A DNA stretch of 5,922 nucleotides, from the NCBI GenBank assembly GCA_947653505.1, contig CANTHI010000249.1, forward strand, positions 1 to 5,922, given 5' to 3'. The translations under genes and the position numbers were made by a program. Source of the DNA: an uncultured Eubacterium sp. Its GTDB lineage: Bacteria; Bacillota_A; Clostridia; Lachnospirales; Lachnospiraceae. Positions 1-5,640 of the stretch are shown one piece after another. The notes under the pieces are model-generated. The model was given only the letters and a program-made list of their open reading frames with translations. It did not search any database and had not been told where the DNA came from. Position 1 is the stretch's first letter. The number at the start of each line of letters is the position of its first letter.

Positions 1-1
1 C

Positions 2-790
2 ACAATTACATTATTCAGATATCAAAGTTCCGTATATCTTAAGTTGACCACATTGAGCGGTACGGCTGGCGGGGAAGAAACATACGGGCTGGTACAGGCC
101 TTCCGGCTGCTCGTAAAAAACCGGTTCTATCTGCTGATCTGCGTAGCCTACATCTTACAGCAGCTGTATAGCGCCATGATCGGCTCAGGTATTTTTTATA
201 TGACATGGGTATTAAAAAACAAAAACCTGTTCGGCCAGTTCGCGTGGGCTGTAAATATACCGCTGATTATCGCGCTGGTCTTTACACCTGCTCTGGTCGG
301 CAGATGGAAAAGCATGTATAAGCTGAATGTCAGAGGCTACATCCTTGCCGTAGCCGGCAGGGCGCTGGTCATTGTCGCCGGATACCTTGGAAATATTCCT
401 TTGATGATGGCATTCACGGCTCTTGCGGCATTCGGACAGGGACCCTGGCAGGGAGACATGAACGCCGTAATCGCTTCCTGTTCCGAATACACCTATCTGA
501 CACAGGGAAAAAGAGTGGACGGCACGATGTACTCCTGCACCTCTCTCGGAGTCAAAATCGGCGGCGGCATCGGAACCGCGTTGGCCGGATGGCTCCTGGA
601 ATTTAGCGGTTATAAGGGCACAAACGCCGTACAGCCACAGTCAGCCCTTCATATGATGCAGTTTATGTATTTATGGCTTCCATTTATCTTTAATGTACTG
701 ATTCTGCTCGTTCTGTCCAGAATGAACGTGGAAGAAGCCAGTGAGCAGATCAGAAAAGAAAAGGGAACCCGCTCTGATGGCGCTTTCTAA
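2..790 (+). CDS. GPH-family sugar:cation symporter (MFS), C-terminal half, 5' end not in window
   Basis: Inner-membrane secondary transporter of the glycoside-pentoside-hexuronide:cation symporter type, which imports sugars or glycosides with Na+ or H+. The visible part has six hydrophobic segments, roughly at 125-185, 233-285, 335-390, 392-450, 545-603 and 656-720, corresponding to helices 7-12 of the usual 12. The best family marker is at 485-600: a Y-x-x-x-x-GKR-x-DG-x-x-YS segment (GKRVDG at 506-523), followed by a glycine-rich stretch and AGWLL. The frame is open to the left edge without a stop. The TTG at 44 has no ribosome binding site, so the true start probably lies outside; the family is usually about 450 residues. 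Residues coded by 2-43 show no family features I can recognise, so a 5'-truncated gene is possible. The charged tail ends at a TAA, eight bases before a terminator hairpin. Substrate cannot be told. Confidence 0.85.
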   Translation, partial: TITLFRYQSSVYLKLTTLSGTAGGEETYGLVQAFRLLVKNRFYLLICVAYILQQLYSAMIGSGIFYMTWVLKNKNLFGQFAWAVNIPLIIALVFTPALVGRWKSMYKLNVRGYILAVAGRALVIVAGYLGNIPLMMAFTALAAFGQGPWQGDMNAVIASCSEYTYLTQGKRVDGTMYSCTSLGVKIGGGIGTALAGWLLEFSGYKGTNAVQPQSALHMMQFMYLWLPFIFNVLILLVLSRMNVEEASEQIRKEKGTRSDGAF

Positions 791-797
791 TAAAAAA

Positions 798-827
798 CAG
801 ACCATTTCACATTTGTGAAGTGGTCTG
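798..827. terminator. Bidirectional Rho-independent terminator
   Basis: A 13-base-pair stem (CAGACCATTTCAC paired with GTGAAGTGGTCTG, one G-U wobble) closes on a four-base loop, ATTT. On the minus strand the stem is followed at once by TGTTTTTTATTA, an excellent U-tract, so it ends transcripts of the small ORF at 850-927. On the plus strand the tail is only moderately T-rich (CTTTCCTCATCCTTTTT); it follows the symporter stop by eight bases. It is stronger for the minus strand. Confidence 0.9.
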
Positions 828-849
828 CTTTCCTCATCCTTTTGCCGGA

Positions 850-927
850 TTATGCATGGTATACATGATTAAAGTATGCTTCGTAAAAGGCCAGCAGGCT
901 GTTCATGTAATTTTTTAGTCTGTTCAT
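850..927 (-). CDS. Putative 25-residue small protein, unknown function
   Basis: I do not recognise this peptide. The ORF has ATG at 927-925 and TAA at 852-850, giving 25 residues. It starts MNRLKNYMNSLLAFYEAYF and ends NHVYHA: four Tyr, three Phe and two His, with a short hydrophobic core (LLAF) that could form an amphipathic helix. It has no signal peptide or Cys. Gene-like signals surround it: AAAGGAGG at 936-943 with eight-base spacing, a consensus TATAAT at 960-965, and a strong minus-strand terminator starting 22 bases after the stop. It is divergent from the AraC regulator, and its promoter region overlaps the regulator's leader. It could be a small regulatory or membrane-associated peptide, a secreted signal, or a leader peptide; nothing in the sequence decides. 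The signals are seen directly; that it is translated is inferred. Confidence 0.6.
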   Translation of the reverse strand: MNRLKNYMNSLLAFYEAYFNHVYHA

Positions 928-935
928 ATTGTATT

Positions 936-943
936 CCTCCTTT
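936..943 (-). promoter_or_regulatory. Ribosome binding site of the 25-codon ORF
   Basis: Read on the minus strand this is AAAGGAGG followed by AATACAAT and ATG. It is close to a full Shine-Dalgarno match with eight-base spacing, at least as good as those of the ABC genes. It is the main reason for calling the small ORF. Confidence 0.75.
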
Positions 944-959
944 CCCTGTCTGCAGATTC

Positions 960-988
960 ATTATAGGACATGGAGGAGGAAAATGCAG
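960..988 (-). promoter_or_regulatory. Putative promoter of the 25-codon ORF
   Basis: A perfect TATAAT lies on the minus strand at 965-960, which would start transcription near 953 and give a leader of about 25 bases. With a 17-base spacer the -35 box would be CTGCAT (988-983), a poor match to TTGACA, and there is no TGn extension. An activator may therefore be needed, or the promoter is weak. It lies within the leader of the divergent AraC gene. Confidence 0.5.
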
Positions 989-1060
989 GCCAGATGATGA
1001 GAAAAAGTGGACAAATCCTGCAGGGGCCTTCCGGCGTCCGCAAAACAATCCCCTGGGAAA

Positions 1061-1066
1061 AAGGAG
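1061..1066 (+). promoter_or_regulatory. Ribosome binding site that sets the AraC regulator start
   Basis: AAGGAG, preceded by further As, sits five bases before ATG at 1072. The upstream in-frame ATG at 970 has no properly spaced site: the purine-rich GGAGGAGG lies after it, not before it. I saw no convincing sigma-70 promoter for this gene on the plus strand between the terminator and this site. Confidence 0.75.
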
Positions 1067-1071
1067 CCCTC

Positions 1072-1899
1072 ATGCATCTCACATTCAAAGACACAAAAGA
1101 AGAAATTTTCGCATACCAGCAATCCTCCAGACACATATCCCCGCACTTACACCACGCGGCAGAACTCACCTACGTAACAGAAGGCACACTGGAACCTGGT
1201 GCCGGGCAGGAGTTATACCATATGGAACGCGGAGACCCTGGCTTTATCTTCTCTGACGTGATCCATCATTATCAGGTATTTTCCAAAGGTGTCAATCGGG
1301 CTGCCCATATTCTCGTCCCGCCTTCTGTCACTGGCACTTTTGCCGGAAAGCTGCAGTGCAGCGCACCGGATCATCCGGTTTTAAGAGCGTCACAGCTCGG
1401 GCCGGACGTTGTGCAGGCCTTAAATCAGATTCTGCAGATTCGGGAAGGCGAACCGGTAATCCTGCAGGCGTATGTCCAGATCATTCTGGCCAGGTGCATC
1501 CCGCAGCTGCATCTGGTAGAAAAAAGCTGTCTGGAAAGTGAGGATCTGATTTACCAGACCGTTTCCTATATCTCGGGGAATTTCCGAAAGCAGTTTTCCT
1601 TAGAGGATATGGCACGGGACCTGGGAGTAAGCAAATATGTGCTGTCCAGAATCTTTTCCAAAACCTTTCACTGTAATTTTAACCAGTATCTTAATGAAGC
1701 GAGACTGCGTTATGCATCCGCAAGACTGGAACACACAAAAGATCCGGTCCTGGATATCTGTCTGGACAGTGGTTTTGAAAGCCAGCGGACATTTAACCGC
1801 AGATTCAAAGAAAAATATAAACTTACCCCCAGTGCATACCGGAAGATCCGGACGATACGTAATACTGTGCCTGCGCCTTCCACAGCTGATTATACGTAA
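1072..1899 (+). CDS. AraC-family transcriptional regulator with N-terminal cupin domain
   Basis: Cytoplasmic one-component transcription factor, 275 residues, a usual length for the family. Residues about 10-85 form an AraC-type cupin sensor domain (HISPHLHHAAELTYVTEGTL at 21-40, then GQELYHMERGD and HHYQVF), which should bind a small ligand not identifiable here. Residues about 160-260 form the DNA-binding domain with two helix-turn-helix units: FSLEDMARDLGVSKYVLSR (175-193), then the signature DICLDSGFESQRTFNRRFKE ending in LTPSAYRK (251-258). The start at 1072 is chosen for its ribosome binding site and because the cupin begins soon after; starting at 970 would add 34 residues unlike the family. 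The last 15 residues lie beyond the domain and come mostly from a 36-base tandem duplication. The gene converges on the ABC operon and overlaps its 3' end by 10 bases; it probably controls that operon (inference). Confidence 0.9.
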   Translation: MHLTFKDTKEEIFAYQQSSRHISPHLHHAAELTYVTEGTLEPGAGQELYHMERGDPGFIFSDVIHHYQVFSKGVNRAAHILVPPSVTGTFAGKLQCSAPDHPVLRASQLGPDVVQALNQILQIREGEPVILQAYVQIILARCIPQLHLVEKSCLESEDLIYQTVSYISGNFRKQFSLEDMARDLGVSKYVLSRIFSKTFHCNFNQYLNEARLRYASARLEHTKDPVLDICLDSGFESQRTFNRRFKEKYKLTPSAYRKIRTIRNTVPAPSTADYT

Positions 1900-1927
1900 T
1901 ACTGTGCCTGCGCCTTCCACAGCTGAT
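1855..1927. repeat. Perfect 36-bp tandem duplication at the convergent gene ends
   Basis: Positions 1855-1890 and 1892-1927 are identical over 36 bases and separated by one base (1891), a period of 37. Each copy begins ATACGTAATACTG and ends CCACAGCTGAT. The right copy codes, on the minus strand, for the last residues of the second ABC protein (QLWKAQAQYYV). The left copy lies behind that stop and codes, on the plus strand, for most of the extra tail of the AraC regulator. Both stop codons, TAA at 1897-1899 and TAA at 1892-1890, fall at the junction. Confidence 0.95.
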
Positions 1928-3713
1928 GGTACTTCCCCTTTTGATCTGCAACCAGTGCCTCATGACTGCCCCGCTGGATGATCTGTCCCTCGTCAAATAC
2001 TACAATCTGATCGCAGAAGCGGCAGGACGACAGACGGTGGCTGATATAGACCGCGGTTTTATTGCCCACGATCTCATTAAACTTCGCATAGATCTCATAT
2101 TCTGCCACAGGGTCCAGCGCTGCCGCCGGCTCATCCAGTATGATAAACGGTGCGTCTTTGTACAATGCTCTGGCGAGAGCAATCTTTTGGGCTTCGCCGC
2201 CGGAGATTTCCACCCCGTTTTCTTCAAAATCTTTATACAGACATGTTTCCAGACCATCCGGCAGTCCGGACAGACTCTCCTCCAGTCCGGCTTTTTTCAG
2301 ACATTCTTTCACTTTTACGGGATCATAATCCACACAGGCCGCGACATTCTGTCCGAGACTAAACGAAAACAGCTTAAAATCCTGAAAAACGACAGAAAAA
2401 ATTCCCAGATACTCCTCGTAGTCATACTTTTTAATATCAATCCCATTCAGCCGTATCTCTCCTTCGGTCGGATCATACAGCCGGCAGAGCAGCTTGATAA
2501 ACGTCGTTTTTCCGCTTCCGTTCCTTCCAACGACTGCCAGACGCTGTCCAATCCGTAATTTCAGGCTGACATGGCGCAGCGCATACTGGCTGCTTCCCGG
2601 ATACTGGAAAGATACATCGCAAAATTCGATCTCATACTCATTATCCCCGCCATCGCAAAACGCACGCTTTTCCACCGGAAGTTTTCCCTTTTTCAAAATG
2701 TCCGGAATCTGCAGATACTCCATCGTGGATATCTGACGGCCAGAAGCAACCGCATATTCTTCCACTGCAAAAAACAAGTCCGCGACGGACTGGGCCAGCT
2801 GATAGATCATACCCGCATATCTGACAACCGCTCCCGCTGTCCATGCGCCCGATACGGCCTGAAGTACTACAAAGATCCAGGCAGCAGCCTGCAGCATACC
2901 GGCAGAGAAATTCTGGTAAAACCCTGACTGCATCTGGTTTTTCACAAGCCGGTACGTCCATTTGTTTTTTACCTCAGCATCTCCTTTCAGTTTCTGTCCA
3001 ATCAGCGGTTTCGCACGATAAATGCGGACATCTTTTCCATAATGATAATCCTGCCCTTTCCACAAAAAATACCCGAGATAACTCTTATCCAAAAAAGGAT
3101 CATCCAGCAGCCGGAAATGCTCCTTCTTTTTCAGGGAAATAAACCAGACATCAGACGCAATCACAGCGGCAGACAGCACGATCAGCAAAACAGCTGTAAA
3201 ATCTGTAAACAGCTGATACCGGACAAACAACGGCAGCAGCAGCACGACAGACAATACAGCGCGAATCAGACTGTCCAGCAAATCCGGCAGCTGCCACACC
3301 AGCGAATAAAAACCGGCTCCCCAGTCATTGTCATGCATGATCCTCGTACGGATATCATTAACAGCCGGACTGTCCAGCAGCGGAAAATCCATCGAAATCG
3401 TCTTCATGCTCATTTCTGTATGATACTTCTTCCCGCACTGATCCGTATGGACCTCCCTGCATTTTTTAAAAAAGGCCTCCAGCGCCATCAGCAGAAAGAC
3501 AGCCAGCACCGAAAGCAAAGCTGTCAACAGCAGCTGCTTCATTTCTGTCCCATCCTGCAGCCCGTCCAGCACATAGCCAGACAATAAAATCCCAATAAAA
3601 GGAACGGCCGAACCTGCCAAAGAGCCAGCAATGCTGTAACATAACAGCAGCCTGTCCATATCCCAGACCAGCCTTAACGCCATACTTATCCGTTTTCCTC
3701 TGGTATTATGCAT
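1890..3713 (-). CDS. ABC exporter half-transporter (membrane domain + ATPase), second gene of pair
   Basis: Membrane ABC transporter of the exporter type, 607 residues. The N-terminal membrane domain has six helices, roughly 21-46, 60-80, 148-165, 170-190, 270-290 and 296-318, with a GKDVRIY motif (226-232) in the cytoplasmic extension. The ATPase domain from about 360 has Walker A GRNGSGKTT (396-404), Q-loop Gln444, signature ISGGE (503-507, a slight variant of LSGGQ), Walker B IILDE with catalytic Glu528, D-loop AALD and switch His559. It appears catalytically complete. No C39 peptidase domain is present. The start at 3713 has AGGGAGGG upstream and gives an 8-base ATGCATAA overlap with the stop of the first ABC gene, so translation is probably coupled. 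An in-frame ATG at 3758, inside that gene, is less likely. The partner is almost certainly the upstream ABC gene; the substrate (drug, peptide or lipid) is unknown. Confidence 0.93.
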   Translation of the reverse strand: MHNTRGKRISMALRLVWDMDRLLLCYSIAGSLAGSAVPFIGILLSGYVLDGLQDGTEMKQLLLTALLSVLAVFLLMALEAFFKKCREVHTDQCGKKYHTEMSMKTISMDFPLLDSPAVNDIRTRIMHDNDWGAGFYSLVWQLPDLLDSLIRAVLSVVLLLPLFVRYQLFTDFTAVLLIVLSAAVIASDVWFISLKKKEHFRLLDDPFLDKSYLGYFLWKGQDYHYGKDVRIYRAKPLIGQKLKGDAEVKNKWTYRLVKNQMQSGFYQNFSAGMLQAAAWIFVVLQAVSGAWTAGAVVRYAGMIYQLAQSVADLFFAVEEYAVASGRQISTMEYLQIPDILKKGKLPVEKRAFCDGGDNEYEIEFCDVSFQYPGSSQYALRHVSLKLRIGQRLAVVGRNGSGKTTFIKLLCRLYDPTEGEIRLNGIDIKKYDYEEYLGIFSVVFQDFKLFSFSLGQNVAACVDYDPVKVKECLKKAGLEESLSGLPDGLETCLYKDFEENGVEISGGEAQKIALARALYKDAPFIILDEPAAALDPVAEYEIYAKFNEIVGNKTAVYISHRLSSCRFCDQIVVFDEGQIIQRGSHEALVADQKGKYHQLWKAQAQYYV

Positions 3714-5505
3714 ATGCCTGACCCTCCCTGTCTTTATAATACTGACTCTGCAGCTCATACATCTGCCAATAGTCTCCTCCCAGTTTCATAAGCTCTTCAT
3801 GCGATCCTTCTTCCGTGATCCTTCCGCCGCTTAGAAAAGCGATTTTATCACAAAATCTGGTCGAAGCCAGCCGGTGCGAAATAAACAGCGTCGTTTTGCC
3901 GGCAGCCGTCTTATGAAACTGCTCATACGTCTGGCTCTCCGCAACCGGATCCAGCGCAGCCGTCGGTTCATCCAGAATCAGCACCGGAGCATTTTTATAA
4001 AGCGCCCTTGCCAGCAAAAGCTTTTGCTGCTGGCCTCCGGACAGCACAAGTCCTTCTGTAATCTCTCTGGTTACAGGTGTATGCATCCCCCGCTCACACA
4101 TGGATATTTTTTCCCACAGCCCCGCCTGCTCCAGACAGTCCCTGACACGGCTTAAATCCGTCTTTTCTGCTTCCCGCATGGATACATTTTCTGCCACCGT
4201 AAACGGCGGAATATAAATATCCTGAAAGACAACCGAGAACAGCTTCCGCAGATCCGGTTTTTGAAAACAGGCTGTATCCTGCCCTCCGATCAGAATGCGT
4301 CCGGAATCCGGCTGGTAAAAACCACACAGCAGCTTTACAAGCGTCGTCTTTCCAGCCCCGTTTACCCCTACCAGCGCGGCCTTTTCTCCCGCACGGATCT
4401 TAAGATTCAGATGGTCCAGCACCTTCTCTCCCGTCTGATAAGAAAAGCAGACATCCTGAAACTCAATGGAAGTATCTTTCAAATCTGCCATCTTTACAAG
4501 GGTTCCCGGCTGCGGCTCTTTCGTATGGTTCAAAAAATCCCGCAAAGGATTCATCTGCATATTTGCACTGTTCAGCTGGTTGATATCGTCCACCATCCGG
4601 TTTACAAATCCGGAAAACGCTGTTACCGCTCCAAAATACAAGGTAAATTCCGCAATACTGATCTGTCCGGACTGCACCGCATAGATCAGCCATGCATAGG
4701 CCGCCCCATCCCGCACCAGCAATACCAGTGCATTTACCATACCAGCTGCAAAGTACCGGTTCTGAATCTTTTGCGTCAGCTTCATACTCTGCCCGATCAG
4801 ACTGCCGCGCAGTTCCACAAACCACTCTCCTGCATGATACAGACGCATATCCTTTCCAAATGCCGTACTGCTTGCGGTATCTGTCACATACCGCAGCTTT
4901 TTATCATACTCCGCCGCCTGATCCCTGTGCCGGTACTCATAGCCCTGCGCATGGCGCGTACCAGCCAGACTGACCAGCGACAGCGCCAGAAGCGGCAGAA
5001 TCATATACGGACTGCAGGCAGATAAAATGCTGGAATAAATAAAAAAGCACAGGGTACTGACAACCATATCGGTAGCCGAAACGATCATCACAGACGTTGC
5101 TGACCAGTCGCCATTCTGAAGCGTCGACATTGCCTGCCCATACCGGAGCTTACCCTCCTCACTTTCCACATATTTATAATCGCATTCCAGAGACTGCAAA
5201 AACAGCTTTGTCTGATAATAACGTCTCATATCATTGTACATCATATACCTGCCTTCATGCGCCATTCCAGCCAGAGCCATAGACACCGCCAGAAGCAGCC
5301 CTATCGTACCAAGCGTACATAAAATCCTGCCAGTATCCGCACCAGACATCGAAAGCTCCAGCGCTATTTTGGGAAGATAAACGCCAAATACTGGTGAAAT
5401 AACCGAAAGTACAGCCTCTACAGCAAGCAGCACAAGCAGTTGTGGATGCTCCTGCCTGATTCCTTTTAGCAGAAAAATGATATTCTGAAAAATATGATAT
5501 CGCAT
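3706..5505 (-). CDS. ABC exporter half-transporter (membrane domain + ATPase), first gene of pair
   Basis: Membrane ABC transporter of the exporter type, 599 residues, the probable heterodimer partner of the protein coded at 1890-3713. Six predicted helices lie roughly at 21-46, 60-82, 138-160, 164-182, 254-275 and 281-301; GKDMRLY (217-223) matches the GKDVRIY of the partner. ATPase motifs are canonical: Walker A GVNGAGKTT (380-388), Q-loop Gln428, LSGGQ (488-492), Walker B LILDE with Glu513, D-loop AALD, His544. Both partners therefore keep the catalytic Glu and switch His, unlike heterodimers with one degenerate site. The start at 5505 is set by AAAGGAG five bases upstream; the frame stays open to an ATG at 5688, but the 61 extra residues would span the promoter and are Cys/Ser-rich non-family sequence. 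It is the first gene of a two-gene operon. Substrate is not identifiable; lipid, peptide or drug efflux are all possible. Confidence 0.93.
   Translation of the reverse strand: MRYHIFQNIIFLLKGIRQEHPQLLVLLAVEAVLSVISPVFGVYLPKIALELSMSGADTGRILCTLGTIGLLLAVSMALAGMAHEGRYMMYNDMRRYYQTKLFLQSLECDYKYVESEEGKLRYGQAMSTLQNGDWSATSVMIVSATDMVVSTLCFFIYSSILSACSPYMILPLLALSLVSLAGTRHAQGYEYRHRDQAAEYDKKLRYVTDTASSTAFGKDMRLYHAGEWFVELRGSLIGQSMKLTQKIQNRYFAAGMVNALVLLVRDGAAYAWLIYAVQSGQISIAEFTLYFGAVTAFSGFVNRMVDDINQLNSANMQMNPLRDFLNHTKEPQPGTLVKMADLKDTSIEFQDVCFSYQTGEKVLDHLNLKIRAGEKAALVGVNGAGKTTLVKLLCGFYQPDSGRILIGGQDTACFQKPDLRKLFSVVFQDIYIPPFTVAENVSMREAEKTDLSRVRDCLEQAGLWEKISMCERGMHTPVTREITEGLVLSGGQQQKLLLARALYKNAPVLILDEPTAALDPVAESQTYEQFHKTAAGKTTLFISHRLASTRFCDKIAFLSGGRITEEGSHEELMKLGGDYWQMYELQSQYYKDREGQAYA
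3722..3729 (-). promoter_or_regulatory. Ribosome binding site of the second ABC gene, inside the first
   Basis: AGGGAGGG on the minus strand, with its GGAGG core nine bases before ATG at 3713, lies inside the last codons of the first ABC gene. It favours 3713 over the in-frame ATG at 3758 and supports coupled translation. Confidence 0.7.
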
Positions 5506-5510
5506 ATACA

Positions 5511-5517
5511 CTCCTTT
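5511..5517 (-). promoter_or_regulatory. Ribosome binding site of the first ABC gene
   Basis: AAAGGAG on the minus strand, then TGTAT and ATG at 5505. It decides the start against the in-frame ATG at 5688. Confidence 0.8.
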
Positions 5518-5557
5518 CTGCGGCAGTCCGGATGTTGAACTGCTGCCTCTTTTTATT

Positions 5558-5575
5558 TCATCTGTCTGTAGATGA
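5558..5575. promoter_or_regulatory. 18-bp dyad at the exporter transcription start, possible operator
   Basis: Perfect inverted repeat TCATCT-N6-AGATGA (minus strand TCATCTACAGACAGATGA). It begins at the last base of the -10 box and covers the expected start near 5568. A protein bound here would block initiation; it could equally be a small 5' hairpin in the mRNA. A six-base arm can occur by chance. Confidence 0.35.
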
Positions 5576-5603
5576 GTATAGCATAAAGAATGTTTAAAAA
5601 GGA
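5575..5603 (-). promoter_or_regulatory. Extended -10 promoter of the ABC exporter operon
   Basis: On the minus strand TGCTATACT (5583-5575) is an extended -10 element: TGn followed by TATACT, five of six matches to TATAAT. The -35 position at 17-base spacing (5603-5598, TCCTTT) is poor, which suits an activator-dependent promoter. Expected start is near 5568, giving a leader of about 63 bases before the first ABC gene. Confidence 0.6.
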
Positions 5604-5609
5604 GACCGC

Positions 5610-5639
5610 TGCACGAATGGCAGCATTTTGTGCACGAAT
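5610..5639. promoter_or_regulatory. Two ATTCGTGCA direct repeats, 21-bp period: candidate AraC-type activator site
   Basis: On the minus strand ATTCGTGCA occurs exactly at 5639-5631 and 5618-5610, so matching positions are 21 bases apart, two helical turns. The nearer copy ends six bases upstream of the -35 position of the exporter promoter. AraC-family dimers typically bind direct half-sites with about this period just upstream of the -35 region. Binding by the regulator coded at 1072-1899 is an inference. Confidence 0.5.
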
Positions 5640-5640
5640 A

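Noticed and set aside
970..1071. ATG at 970 as start of the AraC regulator (309 residues)
   Set aside because: It has no ribosome binding site ahead of it, and the added 34 residues are unlike the family; AAGGAG at 1061 points to ATG 1072.
876..1256. 126-codon plus-strand ORF overlapping the AraC start
   Set aside because: It overlaps the regulator in another frame, has Pro/Arg/His-rich composition and no family resemblance.
1839..1851. CCGGA-AGA-TCCGG palindrome as terminator of the ABC operon
   Set aside because: It has only a five-base stem, no T-tract, and lies in the conserved YRKIR coding segment of the regulator.
1926..2558. 210-codon plus-strand ORF opposite the ATPase domain of the second ABC gene
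   Set aside because: It is a shadow frame on the opposite strand of conserved Walker and signature coding sequence, without start signals.
3714..3758. ATG at 3758 as start of the second ABC gene
   Set aside because: It lies deep in the first ABC gene; ATG 3713 has AGGGAGGG and the typical short overlap with the upstream stop.
4261..5025. 254-codon plus-strand ORF opposite the first ABC gene
   Set aside because: It is antisense to a well-supported ABC gene, with no recognisable domain; the Arg/Gln/His-rich composition is typical of a shadow frame.
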